64,000 bases of DNA from Chrysopilus asiliformis (GCA_964034945.1 OZ035960.1:48215002-48279001), one strand, 5' to 3'; shown: positions 1-13,340, counted from the stretch's first letter. The notes: generated by a model from the sequence alone, not told the origin. Numbers and translations are program-made.

Positions 1-1080
1 AACAGAAGTTCTGTTCTCCGAACGAAAAATTGTGTTATTCTAATAACATAGAATATGTAGGATTTACGTACATACATGTGCAACCAACAAAAGTGCTTGT
101 GTTAAATTTTTACCCAAAGAAATCGTATATCGAAAATAAGTTGTGTAGTAACAACACAAAAGGTTGTGAAAATTACAAATATCGTTTGTTGTTGATACAA
201 ATAATCAAAAACATGAAGAAGCTCTCTGTTACATATTATCTATGTACCTATAACACAATTCCGAGTAAAGCTAACAAAACTTCACGTAATAATTCAAGTC
301 GATTTTTTTTCTTCTATTATAATTCACACGTGGTTTGCGAACTCGGAGTTTATATAGCTTGAACCTGCCTAAAATTTGGGAGCCGTTACAACTTTTTTAT
401 ATGAATGACTGCTATATTTGGCCACTATGTCCTTTTTTCCCATATGCCCTTTTATGCCCTTTTTTCCCATATGCCCTTTTATGCCCTTTTTTCCCACTGG
501 AGCATGCGATTTTGGTGGAATGGTTCCTATATGTTTTTTCCGTGTATGAAAGACATATTTTATGTGTAAAAGTAACACAGATTATATGCTAGTTTCCACA
601 CGGTATAAATGTAAAAGCAACAAAATTTGACGTAGTATTAACGTAGTTATTATATGTAATGTGAACCAAAAATTTGTTCATTACACGTCTGGGTTGTGTA
701 CGTTGAACACAGTGTTTTCGTCAATGTTATTGAAAATCTTGTTCACATAACACAAAATTCTGTACAACAAACCTACATTTTGTGTTGAAACAACAAACAT
801 TACACAAAAGTTGCAAGGTAAAATTGACGTAAGAATTTTTGTTAAGACAACACAAAATTTTGTTAAGAGCAATATAACAGAAGTTGTGTTGAGTTTACGT
901 ATTGTTTTTGTTAAGATAACATAGATTTTTCAGTAACCATCTGAAAAACGTGACAACGTAAAATTAACAAACTCAATTTTGTTAGGAAAACACAAAGTTG
1001 TGTTGGACGTATATTGACGCTATATTTGTTAATTATACGTAGCATTTTCGTCAGATTGAATGAGATTTTTCTCTGGGTGA
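1..1080. repeat. AT-rich segment dense in AACACAA/TTGTGTT words
   Basis: No gene is seen. The stretch repeats short words built on AACACAA and its complement, often joined back to back with AAATTTT (for example near 745, 845, 885 and 985), as subterminal motifs of DNA transposons do. The left boundary may lie outside the window. Confidence 0.4.
362..545. repeat. Dispersed repeat, copy A, with internal short tandem
   Basis: This segment is homologous, in inverted orientation, to 5505-5640 (shared words TTTGGCCACT, TTTTGGTGGAA and TATGTTTTTTCCGTG). Inside it, a unit of about 27 bases (CCCTTTTTTCCCATATG...) repeats about 2.5 times at 428-500. The open frames here are low-complexity by-products. 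Confidence 0.6.
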
Positions 1081-2258
1081 GCGTTTCACGTTAACTAATT
1101 TTAATTGCAAATCAATTTATCAATCTTGCTTGCATTCGAATTAAAAAAAAAAACTTTAGAATGTAGGAAATAGTGCCCAATAAAATCAAGAACGAATTGG
1201 ACCAATAAAAAAAATTAAAATGTTAAATTTATACGAAATTATGCACGGTTCTAGCGCCACCTCGACATCAGTCACCAAAGTATTGTGTCTTTATGCAACT
1301 TTGCCGCCTGAGCACTAGCTAACAACTAACGTAATTCATTTAAGTATATGCAAAAAAATGGCTTTTAATTTTTCGAAAGTTGATTGCGAACCTTTGTGCA
1401 AAACGCCTATGAAGGTTAAGTCATTCGAGCGAACAAATGTTCGTCGCTTTTGTATGCAAGGCCATCCAGTTCTATCAAGTTCACTGAAAATTATTTGTAC
1501 ATTTGAACGTACATAGTTAGATACGTAGATTAAAATTGCAATTCATTGTTGATTCGGGTTCCGCTATAATAAAAAATTCATTTCAAATTTTAGCTAATTT
1601 TGTTATTAATATGTAACTTTATACATTCAAATTTTCTAGTTTTACGCTCGATAATGATAGAACAGGCAATTCTTTGTGTAATTTTGCATCTAAGATATAT
1701 GTTTTAATAAAGCTCAATCGATGTTATCCAAAATACAACTGAAAATATTTTTTTTATTTGAATTCACTTATCTGAAACATTTTTCAACGCCATGCTAATC
1801 TCTCCGTCATGTTTAATTTGGACTTACAAAAACCTAAATTTATATGCGATAAGGTAAATAATATCAGACAGTCTTGTTTATTTTTTTCATAATTTAAATA
1901 TTTTGACTACTTTATTCAGATTTGTGTTATGACAAGAAAAATTATAAGAAATTCGATCTGACCTAATTAGATATCAAGACGTCAATAATTTTGAAACTTT
2001 TATTCGAAAAAAAATCACCAACCCTAGATGACCTAGTTTTCGATATATTTCAGCTCAGAGTTCATTCTAATCTTTGAGATTCCCAGGAAAAATAAATATC
2101 CAGACTGTTTTGTTGCGAATATTTGCAACTTTTTAAAATTACCTCAACGAAAGCGACTCATGACGCTACCATTTGGCCGAGAAACAAAGATTTTTTGGAC
2201 TTGTTTTTCACTACAGCCTTTTTTGCGCTTTGTCCTTCGCATTTTTACATTCATTTTA
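1081..2258. other. Spacer, no gene recognised
   Basis: AT-rich, with no exon that fits the missing N-terminal part of the epimerase gene. A short ATG frame at 1358 has no recognisable relative. Confidence 0.4.
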
Positions 2259-3709
2259 TCTATATATATAAAATCGTTTAACCTGTACAGCGATTTTTGT
2301 GCAAAAGGTGATAATTTTCCCGTGATCTTTCCCGTGATAAATGAAATGGGAAGTTTTTCAAATTTCAATTCAGAAAGTCACAAGACTGGGAAATTTTATC
2401 TCGAAAACAAAAAAAAAATTGGTTTTGGGAACCCGGTTGCCCTGTAGTTTTTTGTGGTGGCCCTTTTCTGTTGACTTCCCTTGTTATCTCTTCCCAAACA
2501 CGCTGTTTCTTGGCTTTTCCGTTAGGGGTTAGACGGCGGTACAAAACAGAGAAGTGCTTCTCCACTAAATTTATGAGAAGCAGCCGATGTTCCGCCGTTG
2601 GCCTAGCAACCTAAACATTAAGAATTTTAACATTAATTTATTCAAATATGATTATTAAACTTACCCGTGACATTTTTTCGCGAATCAATCAACACACAAA
2701 AATTGAAATTCAAGTTCAAATTCGATTTATTGCGGCTTATATTTACACAAAATGGTTTTTTTACAGATGAAGTTTTGATTTTATTTTATAACGATGGAGG
2801 AGACACATCTAATATGACAGGAATTCGCGTATTACAAATTTCAACACACAAAACAAAACTCAGCCACCCTCGAAAAATCTCGGTGCGTCAGTGACAGTTC
2901 AAAGTGAAGAGCACAGCTAGTGTGACCATATACAAATTTCGAGGGAAATTTCCAATCGACTTTCCAATAAAATCTCAGCAATACAGGTGCATGCAAACAA
3001 GCACACATTGACAGGAATTTGTGTCTTTATTGTTATCACGGCTTTTATCACTTATCACCTTTTGCACAAAAATCGCTGTACTGATTGACTGACTGACTGA
3101 TCAACGCCCAGCCCAAACCCCTGAAACTAAAAACTTGAAGCTAGAAACCTGAAACTTTCACAATCATCCCCTAGGCGCTCACTAAGGCGGGGGTTTCCGA
3201 AATTTTACCGCTAAGGGGGTAAAGGGGGTTTGAGTGTTTTTAAACTGTGATTTTCACCATGAATCCTGCTCAATAGGAGGACGAAAAGTTTCATTCGGGG
3301 GTTTTCGGGGTCGCTGATCACGAATCTGGTGTAAGATTTTCAAAATTCGAAACGGAAGGTCCTGTAAGGATAACGCAAATATCCTTTTCCCATTTTTTTG
3401 CGGGGGAAAATGGCATTATGGGGTTTTCGGAGTCACTGATCACGAATCCGGTGTTAGAAATTCAAGATTTGAATTAGAAGGTCTTGCAAGAATAACGTAA
3501 GTATCATTTTCCCCGCTTTTCCCCCGGGAAAAATGTCATAAGGGGGTTTCACCCCCGCTGGTCACGAATCTGGTGTTAGACTAATTCGCAACGGAGAGTC
3601 CTGCAAGGATAAGATTTTTCTCAAAAGTTTTTAAGTTCTTTTCGGTTTTCTTCGTATCCTAAAACTTATACAAAAAACTTAACCCGGCAACGACGGGTTT
3701 GCAAGCTAG
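2259..3709 (+). mobile_element. Non-autonomous Helitron 1
   Basis: The 5' end is TC followed by TATATATATAAAA. The 3' end is a short hairpin (CCCGGCAACGACGGG) followed ten bases later by the terminal CTAG at 3706-3709. The flanking bases are A (2258) and T (3710), the AT target expected for Helitrons, without target duplication. Two further copies lie at 49596-49981 and 61490-62299. The copy at 61490 also shares the internal stretch from 3090 onward (ATCAACGCCCAGCCCAAACC). No Rep/helicase frame is present. Confidence 0.8.
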
Positions 3710-3744
3710 TACTAGATATGGGAATCATATAGGAGTATGTCAGA

Positions 3745-3860
3745 TTTAGTATACCGTTTGTAACGCATCTAACCAATCCCCGGGTACAAAAATTAACTAC
3801 GCCAGGGTGTTTAGGAAGACACAAGATTTTGATTTCCGTGTGTTCGTCCGTTTTCACTCT
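3745..3860. repeat. Remnant of dispersed family X
   Basis: The words TATACCGTTTGTAACGC and CCAGGGTGTTTAGGAAGA correspond to the end of the family X elements at 6002-6480 and 44592-45131. It is degenerate and truncated. Confidence 0.5.
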
Positions 3861-4112
3861 TCAAAAAATGTCCAAATTTTTGTTTTTCGAAAAAAATTTT
3901 ACCAAACGCTTTAACTTTTAAGAGACCCACAAAAAAAAATCACGAGCATTTCCGAAATTTTGTGGTTACGTCATTGATTGTAATTATTCTTTTCTATCGA
4001 AAAATTAATTAATTTTTTGAATGATAGACCCGTTTTTGAGACACCTACAGATATTATTTTAAAACATCTTTAAAAAATCCTTACGAATTATTTTTTTTTT
4101 TTTTCATTTCAG

Positions 4113-7100
4113 TAAATTAGCATCATTTGATGGAAAGAAGGCGATTCGTGGCGGTATTCCATTCGTATTTCGTAAGTATTAAATGATTTAAAAAACACGA
4201 AAAAGTTCTGATATTCGATTAAAATTTATGTGGCCCACAGCACAATTTGGTCCATGGTCATTTGGACCACAGCACGGATTCGCTAGGATAACCAGGTGGA
4301 CACTCGAACGGCCGCCGGAACGCTTACACAATGGCGACGTTGAAGCGTTATTTTCACTTATGGACAACGAATTTACACGCTCCATGTGGAATTATCCGTA
4401 AGTCTTGATTTAAATGAAAAAATCTCTCATTATAAACTGAAAATTCAAAAAAAAAATATTGTTTCAGCTTTCGGATAACATATAGATTGATATTACGCGA
4501 AAAGGAATTACATTTCCATATTGGTGTCTATAATCCTAGCAAGGATTTGACATTTTCCTTTAATTTATTGCTTCACACATATTTAAAAGTTCCTGATGTA
4601 CGTCGATGCCAAATCACAGGTTTACATGGCTGTACTTTTATCGATAAGGTTTGTAGAGTTAATTTTTTTTCATATTTACAACTTATTTTTAAGAAGAATG
4701 TCCTTTTTGGGCACGATTTTCTGTTAAACTATTGGACCGGGTTGATTTCGTTCGCTCTTTTTGGTTTCCCTCCTTACTGCGTCCCTCACCATCACTTGGC
4801 CGGAGCGAAAGACGTGCCTCAAAAGGAATCCCAATGTAAACACAGTCATTCAGACTAACGATTGCGATTACGATTGAAACTTCTCGACCAATAAGATTAA
4901 AGCTTTCAACCATAAGAAAATAAAAGCTTTGATCTTATTGGTCGAGGAAGCTCAATCGCAATCGTAATTGCAATCGTAAGTTTGAATTTGGCTTAAGGTG
5001 GTATTTTTCTGGGCGACATTTTAAAGTAATTTCAGATATTTAAAAGTTCGTTACGCGAGTTGAGAACTTAAATTTTTTTTGTGTACTAAAAAATAATTTT
5101 ACGTACCGATTTGGCCGCAAAACTAAAAACATCGAGAGTTTTTCCACATTCACTTTTATCTTGCTATTACTTTTATTATTTTCACGTAGGGAACGTAAAA
5201 CTTTTTTTTTTAAATTTTCAGTACACTTTAATTTTTTTTAATTTTTGCATTTTTGTTTTTCCCGGAGCTATTTTTTAAAACTTTCATTTGAGACACCACA
5301 CGATGGGTACTGTGTTAGTTTGATTTAGACAAAATGGCGTCTGTTACCCACAATTTTTCTCCCCGTACATATTGGCAACATGTCCTCGGAGTTATGTATG
5401 TGTGTATGTGGGGCAGAATAAGAAGTTTGACTTATTTATTAATTGCGTAGCTCTCAATTTAAAGAAATATTTAACATTTCCACATTGGTGTCTCTTTGCC
5501 TTAGCTCTTCCTGGGGCAATTCCTGTGCACGGAAAAAACATATGTGAACCGTTCCACCAAAATTGCAGGCTCAAGTCCCATATTTGTAGGGAAAAACAGT
5601 GGCCAAATCTGGGAGTCATTCCTATAAAAAAATTGTGACTGTTCCCAATTTTTCTAGGACACATTCTAACAAAAAAGTTGTGACTGTTCCCAAATTTTTT
5701 AGGACACATTCCAACAAACAAATTGCCTTTTTTTTTTTAATCACTCGTTCCTATAATTATAGCGCCAAGTATTGACTACTTTTTTTATTGGATTCTGTCC
5801 AATCTAAAGGGGACAAACAACAATTCTAGTTATCGAATATACGAGCTAGGGAAAGTCGGGAACTTTGAAAATATTCGAGATATCAAACAGCTCGACTAAT
5901 AAATTGTTCTGTAATTTAATAAATTCTCCCACACAAGTATTAGGTTTAAAATGTTAGAAACATAAAGTAGACGTCCAATTCACCCTTGAACCAAAACCGA
6001 ACCACACTCCAAACATAACAAAAGCTATAATTGCCAATCTGGCAATTATTGAAAACCCCAATAAGATTTTTTAAAATTTATTCCAAGCGGATATTGATGT
6101 ATGGAAGTTTTATGTAGAATCAAGTTATCCTAAATAACTTTTGTTCTTGGACTTTTTTGATAAGATGCACCGTTTTTGAGATATTCACAAAAAACGATTT
6201 CGTTCGTATGGGGGGGTACCCCCCTAATGGTCCATTTTTGCCCATTAACGAACTTAGCCTCGCATTTTACGAAAAACGGATCTGCGTCAAATTGTAAGTC
6301 TTTAGCTCAATCCGTGCGCCCTCAATCCGCGCCACAGAAGGACGGACGGACAGACGGACGGACTTTTATCATTCTAAACACACTGGTGTAATTCATTATT
6401 GTGTGTGATGATGGGATCTTGGCGTTACAAACGGTAAGGCAAAGTTAATATACCCTTTGGTTTCACCATACGGTTATAAAAACTTTTAGTTTGAATCTCT
6501 GATATTAACAAATTTTGATGTGATTAATGCCCACAGTAATTTCTGCATCTACACGGATATTTGGTTTTACACATGGAAAACACATTGATTCAATCATAAC
6601 AGGTTTCTATGCTTTCTTGTTCCTTTCAAAATGAAAAAAAAAATCTTCCTATACAGAGTTTTAAAATTAAAAATTCTTGGAAATATACTCGCGAAAATAG
6701 AGGAATTACTATATTTTTAAATAAAATATATTTAGATTTGGCTTCTTCTTAAAATATATCCCGAAATAAAATAAAAAACGTTGCTAACATACAGAAATTA
6801 AAAAAAAAATGTGTTTATCGATAGACAAGAGATGGTGCTATTTACCAAGAGGGTCGTGAAGTAGTCACAATTGGCGAATGGACAGATCGGATATACCAAC
6901 ACACGCCTCAGGAGCACATAATTACGAATGTTGTCTCGGGCAGGAAAATGAGGCTACAAAAATATAATTTCCCAGATACAGGTAGATAAATACAATAATT
7001 TTTCAAACATTTTGCCAATTGCTATCTACTCTGTAACCATAGCAAGGTGACTGTAAAAATAACTTGAATAGAATTTATTTCAACTTTTTAATCTGTTTTT

Positions 7101-7363
7101 TTTTTATTTATTTATTTTTTATTTCATATTCAAAGTCGTTTGGAATCCTTGGGTGGACCAGGCGCGTGAAATCGCCGATTTCGGGGATGATGAATACCCA
7201 AATATGCTGTGCGTTGAATCGGGCCACGTATCGAGTCCGGTTATCCTGTTGCCCGGGACAGCGTTCGAGGCGAGTCAGATCCTTCAAGTAAGTACTTTGA
7301 ATGCTAGAACACACAGAAATTACAAATTAAATAATATTAAGATTATAATTGAAGGTAATGTGA
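4113..7363 (+). CDS. Glucose-6-phosphate 1-epimerase (aldose-1-epimerase family), 5' partial
   Basis: Interconverts the alpha and beta anomers of glucose 6-phosphate in the cytosol. Exons: 4113-4171, 4241-4397, 4468-4648, 6825-6981, 7136-7287 and 7355-7363, with continuous phase and GT/AG borders. The product has the family blocks GGIPFVFPQFGP near its start, RLILREKELHFHIGVYNPS, then ITGLHGCTFIDK with the conserved His, and PNMLCVESGHV with the conserved Glu near the C-terminus. The last exon adds only two codons and a TGA (7361-7363), giving the ending ASQILQVM. About 237 residues are visible. The first 35-45, which should precede LASFDGKK, are not found between 1 and 4112, so the first exon is either diverged or outside the window. 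The 2.2 kb intron 4649-6824 is filled with repeats. Confidence 0.92.
4850..4985. repeat. Hairpin MITE in epimerase intron
   Basis: About 48 bases at 4855-4903 (with CTTCTCGACCAATAAGATTA) are repeated in inverted orientation at 4925-4972, separated by a loop of about 20 bases. No gene is in it. Confidence 0.6.
5505..5725. repeat. Dispersed repeat copy B plus tandem units of about 50 bases
   Basis: 5505-5640 is the inverted homologue of 362-545. From 5633 to 5720 a unit containing TTGTGACTGTTCCCAA and TAGGACACATTC is repeated in tandem. Confidence 0.55.
6002..6480 (+). repeat. Dispersed family X, forward copy
   Basis: It begins near CATAACAAAAGCTATAATTG and ends near CCCTTTGGTTTCACCATACG, with a GACGGACGGACAG-rich stretch inside. 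Related copies are at 44592-45131 (reverse), 55468-55890 and 58340-58515. The class is not recognised; no coding frame is conserved. Confidence 0.6.
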
Positions 7364-7897
7364 GTAGAAAATCCAAACGTAGCCGCTAACCGTCGAAGAG
7401 GATCGAGAGCTAAGAAGAAGTCACTGCTGGCTGCAGCTGCCGCTGTCGGGGCTGGTGCTGGTGCTGGGCTTGGGGTTGTTGGGCAAGGAGCAGGATTATT
7501 AGGTGTAGGAATCGGAACTGGATCGGTGGTAGAAGCTGGCACTGGAATGGGTCCGACAGCCGCATCCGCCGTCATTGGAAACACTTCCAGCATCGGTAGC
7601 AGTGGCGGCGGCGGTGATCTAATGATGATCGGTGGTCAAGCGCCGGCGACAGCGGCAGGTGCGACATCCTCGGCGACGGCAGGAGTGGCTACGTCTGGAG
7701 AATACTCCACATTCATAGCGGCGGCGGCAGCTGCAGCAGCAACTTCTTCATCGGCATCTCTATGGCAACAGGTCTCGACTCCATCAACGATAACATCGCT
7801 ATGGAACAACTACCAGCCCACATTCAAAATGTTTCCATCGTGCGACGGTCTTTGCGGTAAACAAAATGGCTGCAACTTATGTTCACTTAATGCTTAA
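7364..7897 (+). other. Ala/Gly/Ser-rich open frame directly after epimerase TGA
   Basis: This frame is the direct continuation of the epimerase frame after its TGA and stays open for 177 codons to TAA at 7895. It is GC-rich in AT-rich surroundings. It encodes a basic patch (NRRRGSRAKKK), Ala/Gly repeats, a run of nine Ala and a Cys-containing tail (FPSCDGLCGKQNGCNLC). It may be a readthrough extension, an alternative last exon, or 3'UTR sequence with biased composition. No family is recognised. A polyadenylation signal AATAAA lies at 8003-8008. Confidence 0.45.
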
Positions 7898-8961
7898 TTA
7901 AGTTTATATTAAGTTTTATATTTTGATTCTATTAAATATATTTACGATATTTTTAATTGAAATTTATTTTATTTTTTTATTAAATTAATTTTTTATTTTG
8001 TCAATAAATTAGGCTTTTTTTTTTGTTTTTGATTTTAAGTTTCAAAATTTAGTTGTTATAATCATGTTACAAAGTAAAAAATTTCGTCAAAAAAAACGCG
8101 CAATGATTTTTTTTATCTTAAATATTTTTTGCTCAAAGGTATGTGCATTTGTAATCGTAATATTTTTAAATACGTAAATATTTATCGAATAAAATTATTC
8201 ATTGTGAATAATACTTTTCTTTTGATCGAAAAAAGTCGGTAAGAAATTGTGTATCGAGGCTTTTGTGCCAGCATGGATGACGTTTTCCATTGTAAAATTG
8301 AAAAGAAAATTTAATTTGTTTGGTGGTTTCTAATTAAAAACTATCAACGTTCCTGGTTTAGATATTAATTTCAAAATGATTTGATGTTTTGATTCTTCAA
8401 ACCATTCGCTGCAATTAAAGAAAAGTATTATTTACTAATTAGGTAGAAAATATATAAAAAATATTTCTACAAAAATCAAGAAATTTACTCTATATGTAAA
8501 TAGAATTACCTGTTAAGAAAAAAAAAACAATTTATGATAATTATAATTGTTATATTCATTTTTAATAAGGTAAATTTTTAAATGAAATGCAACATTGTGA
8601 TCACAAAAAAAGACGTCAATTTGCCACAACTTCGTTGTTTAGTTAGATTTTTATTAATTCGATATATTAGGATTATTTCAATTAATGTTTACCATTAAAA
8701 AGGATTTTTAAAAATATTCATAAACAAATTATTAGTAGACAAAAATCTTTGTTGATACTTTCAAAGCAAAATTATATTTCAGTTAGGGTAGGCTCTTTAT
8801 TTCTACAACCAATTTTTCTGTCAAATTTGAATAAATAAATAATCGTTACAAGCCAAAGTCAATTAACTTGAACAGAAAAATATCTTTTTTTTAATTCTGC
8901 GAGCGTTCTCGAAGAGTATAATAGAATGGTGTAAACACCCGGTTGATTGTGTCATCTGTCA
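7898..8961. other. 3' flank and spacer, no gene seen
   Basis: Very AT-rich. Apart from the AATAAA near 8003, which could serve the epimerase transcript, nothing is recognised. Confidence 0.5.
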
Positions 8962-11049
8962 ATGGCTACGTTTAGACCGTACCTAGTATTATATTACCTA
9001 AGGTAAATGTAGCAAATTCGGTACCGTGTGGCTCGAGTATACAATCCGTTGTGCATCGCTTTTGGTAACGGATTTGCATTTTCGTATTATGAAAAACTAC
9101 AGCGGAGTCAATGCGATGTCGAATCTGTCAAATTTGCTTCTATATAAACTGATTGAATCTACTTTTTAGTATTTGTGAATCATATTGATAGAACAACCCT
9201 TTTCGAACTTTCGACTTTATGAGGATTATTATTTTTTGTTTACAGGATTAATTCTAAATGTTAATTCTGAAACTGGTTTTTGGTTCTATCAATATGATTC
9301 ACAAATACTAAAAAGTAGATGCAATCAGCTTATATAAAGGAAATTTGAATTCTCCTTTTTATCCGCATCCTCCGCGGTCAAGTCACATACAGAGAATCGA
9401 AGAGTTTGTCTGATGAATGATCCACTTCGAATTCTTGGGATCGAAACTTGATGTTTCTTATCAAATTTTTCCTACTCCCCATTGTTTCATTCTGTAGCCC
9501 GAAATTTTTGAAAAAAATTATTTTACTTATAAAAAGTTGTAATAATTCATGAAGTAAAGTCTTGCTTATACAAAGTTGTAAAAATTCACGAAATAAAGTC
9601 TTACTTATACAAAATTGCTATCTCTTAATTTTGCCTGAAAACACTTCCCGAGCACTCCTGATTCGATTGGAGCATTATCACAAAAATGTCTTTCTGTCTG
9701 TCAGTCTTTCTATAAGATTTCGCAAAAAATACCAGAGCTACCCATGAAATTTTGCAGAGAAATTTGGTCCTAATGTGGAAATCCGTTAACGCGGCTTTTT
9801 AAAAACTACGATTTCGTTTTTTGTGATTTATTCCGAAACTAACCATTTTCCAGAAGTTTTATGTATTACAAAACTTGGACACAATAAAATTTGCTACATT
9901 TATGTCTTTTACTAGAACTCTGTGTCTTAAGCCGTTATGAAGATATAAGCCGTTATGAAGCCGGTATTTAAAAAAAATTAGTGTTTTGCGAATATCTCGA
10001 AAACTAACGGGTTTTTGGTGGTTGAACGTATAAGAAGAATTAAAACCGTGTTAATTCTACCTGGGTGCACTAAATTATTTATTAAATTTAACTTTTCCAA
10101 AACATCGAGATATCAATGTTTTATGATCTCGAGGTTTTATGAACGATGTTGCATCCCTACTCTTGAAACGAATTTTCTATTTGTATCGGATTTTCTTGGC
10201 GAATGATTGAATATTTTTGAAATTTTAATTCTAGGCGCTAGAGTTAAGGAATAATTCGGTTTATTTTTCGTTCCTTAAAGGTAGAACCAGAAACATACGT
10301 CCGTGGGTGCCGCACGCATGAACGCGTAATTGTGGTTCTACTTTAGACTTTTCCTTTTATGTGTCATACTTTTGAGGTTAGGGACGATTTTGAGGTTAAG
10401 TGTAATATTTCAGTACTGCTTCGGATGATGAACTAGTATTACCTAATAATTATAGTCGCCATCTGACCTCTTTTTAAAGGGGGAGAGGGACTGGGGTTTT
10501 CAAACGTGTTCGGAGATTTTACAATCAATGATTGCATAAAACCGCCAAGAAAGGCTTAAATTGAAGTTACTCCTCTCTTGCAAGTATGAGACCAAAATCG
10601 TTGCATGCGGCGCATTTTGTCAGAAGATTTTGACTGTTTTTCTTGCAGCGTATTTCTTTCCGTTTAATACTGTTTGCAGAACATGTTTTGCTTTAAAAAT
10701 TTGTCATTCAAAATATATTTTGTTTTGAAATATTCTATATCCCGGCCAATCTGGGCCCTTTGCAAAATTTCAAAGTAATTTTGTCTTTTTTTTTATATCT
10801 TCCCTATACAAAGAAAACATCCAGAACGGACTCTAATCCAACAGGATTTTCCATTTTTTTTTACAGACTAATTGACCGAAAATCAGCGTTCCGTGGTTTT
10901 AATTTTCCTCTATACGGTAGACCCTAATCATATTCTTTAATGTTTTAATCGGATCCAGGGTTTTTCGCTCACGACTCCGAGTTTTCTAAAAAATTTTATA
11001 CATAATTACGTAGGATTGATACTGAATCGCGCGGTCTAAACGTAGTCAT
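8962..11049. mobile_element. Non-autonomous DNA transposon with 18-base inverted ends
   Basis: The ends read ATGRCTACGTTTAGACCG at 8963-8980 and, inverted, at 11031-11048. No transposase is seen. Inside, 9142-9195 and 9278-9337 form a second near-perfect inverted repeat of about 54 bases. 9610-10200 matches the dispersed family also seen at 15280-15700 and 50690-50890. A small hairpin with GGTAGAACCA/TGGTTCTAC tips lies at 10278-10345. No target duplication was recognised. Confidence 0.55.
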
Positions 11050-12582
11050 TTTTCTGACTTTAACTATTCAAATGATAGTTTTTTTTTAAATAAAACGATT
11101 AATATGAAATTATCCTTGCAAATTCATTCTGCGGTGCTAAAAATTTTTAAAACGTTCAACTATCAACATTCAAAAACCAGACAAGTGACAGTCACCATCA
11201 ACATCAACAGAGGACTTAGGCTGTGTTATCCCTATTTTTTTTTAATTTTTCAAATTTCACAATTGAGTGGCGGAATAGAAAACTTTATTGAAAAATTACC
11301 TTCCTTAGGGTTATGAAAATAAGTCTAGTTACAAATCAAATACGATAGATATTTGAAATTTGAATTCTGTAGATTTGAATAGTTTTAAAAATACGAAAGA
11401 ATAACGTTTTGAATCAAAAAAGAGACACTTTAAAACAAAAACGCCTTGTTAAAATCAAATGATATTAAAAGAGGTCAAACTATGAATAAAAACTGTAATT
11501 CAAAACTATAAGGAAATGAAATGTCCAAAACTAGATTATAAGAACATAAAAAAAAATTATTTAATAAAAATTTCAAACATTTTTAATGTAGAATTGTGAA
11601 TTTTTTCTTTTACGAAATTAAGGGCAATTTTTATTTCACTAATTTCCATTCAGAATTCCTTTAAGACATTACGGTAAAAAAAAATTTACGAATTCTAAAT
11701 TATAAAACATTAATTATTTAGGAACGATTAGTGTTGATATTTTTTTTTAAATTCCAGTTCATAAGACTGATTTTTGGCAAATTTATTTCAAAATTTGAAT
11801 GTTTTCATAATATTTGGTTATATTTTACTAGTAAAACATTAAAATTTTTGGCCCTTATTGGGAATATTTCTTTTTTTAAATACTTTAAGTGTTTACAAAC
11901 GAAACAAGAATTAAATAAATTATGAAAATCTGTTAAAAAATACAAATAAAAATTAATTAGTAAAAATTTGGGACGTATTTAAACTTCCAGTTTTAATTAG
12001 TCGAGTTTTTGATATAATTTTCAAAAAAGTTGTAATGATTTATTTTATGTTAAAACAAATCTTTTATTTTTGTTTAGGCGTCATTTTTTCTTGATATCTT
12101 TTAATACAATTTTTATAGCCACAAGCACAAAAAAGATTTTTTTTTTTTTTTAAAAGAATTATGTATGCAGACATTCAATTTTTTAATGAAATCAAATTAA
12201 AAATAACACATTCAGCTCGTTTAACGAGAAATTTATCGAAAAATCCTTTTGAAAATCAAACTATTAGGATTATAAATGTTTTTAAAAAAAATGTAAAATA
12301 AATACTTAGTGAAAACAATTAAACAAGTAATGGATACATCCAAAATAAAAAAAAAAACAAATCACAATGTATACGAAATTAAAAACAATAAAATTCCATA
12401 AAAATCAAATAATGAGTTTTGTTTTGCTTTACTATCTTATTTACTGAATTTTTGAAATTTAAATATTTGTATTAACTAACTTCGTAAAATCCAAACAAAG
12501 TTAAAGAAAACCCCAAAATTTTCTGTGAAAAAATCAATTAATTTTTGAAGATAATCGGACGAATTGTTACAACACTTACGGC
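11050..12582. other. AT-rich spacer, no gene seen
   Basis: Long A and T runs. The few open frames are low-complexity and resemble nothing. No exon, RNA gene or repeat family was recognised. Confidence 0.5.
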
Positions 12583-12704
12583 CAATTTATTCACTAGGAG
12601 TTAAATCGCCTTAACTCCCTTAACTCACCTTTTACATGGAAAATAACACTAGCTAACTCCCTTAACTCACTAACTCGGCTTAACTCCTAGTGAATAAATT
12701 AGGG
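12583..12704. mobile_element. Palindromic MITE
   Basis: The end AATTTATTCACTAGGAGTTA at 12584 is repeated in inverted form at 12680-12700. The inside carries repeated CCTTAACTC words. Non-coding. Confidence 0.6.
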
Positions 12705-12849
12705 GTTAGCCCTATTAAAAAGAAAAAATACTTAGACACATTTAAATTTACCGAATCCAAAATAAAAGCTTTTATTTAAAAAAATGTACTAAAAAGAAAA
12801 TATATATTTAGGACGCTCTGTGCCAGAAATAAAAGCGAAATAAATATAT

Positions 12850-13340
12850 TTTTTTTGTACAGGATGTTTTTTAAGACCGTAAGAACTTTAAAATAAAACA
12901 CATGGATATTTATTTTGTACTATTGGAAAGAATATTTAATGCCATTTAACATTTAAGCATCATTTTGAGCATATGCTGAGAACTAATTTTTATCATAACC
13001 ATTTAACCAAAAATGAGATTTATTTCTAAACGAAGTTTTTCGATAAAAAATCAAATAATTTTGCAGTTGTCTTTAGGCCCTTCACCAAACAAACGACGCA
13101 AACGATGGTCTTCTGACTTCAGATTCTTAACCGATCTGAAGCCACTGGTTCGTTATTAATTCGACGAATAAGTTGCTCAGATGGGCGATTATCGGTCCAT
13201 AAAACTTACGAAGTGTTCTGTAAGTTTCGCAAACAGAACGCTGATTTTTGTAATAAGTTTGTACGTATTGTAAACGTTTTTGAATCGTAAGTCGTAAGTG
13301 TTTCCATGATGAAATGGCTTACTATACTGAATAAAAATTT
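12850..13340 (-). pseudogene. Decayed mariner/Tc1-like transposase fragment
   Basis: On the minus strand, pieces of the N-terminal helix-turn-helix region (SEQLIRRINNEPVASD after several frame breaks) resemble the same region of the mariner-like element at 18236-19162, and the downstream flank has matching landmarks (GCCATTTAACATTTAAGCATC). It is a relic with stops and shifts. Confidence 0.55.

Noticed and set aside
1358..1520. ATG frame starting MAFNFSKVDCEPLCKTPMK
   Set aside because: Considered as first exon of the epimerase, but it lacks the family's N-terminal pattern and its possible donor is in the wrong context.
7327..7593. Minus-strand Pro-rich frame opposite the Ala-rich frame
   Set aside because: Shadow of the GC-rich plus-strand sequence; Pro/Ala/Thr reflects repeated GGT/GCT codons.
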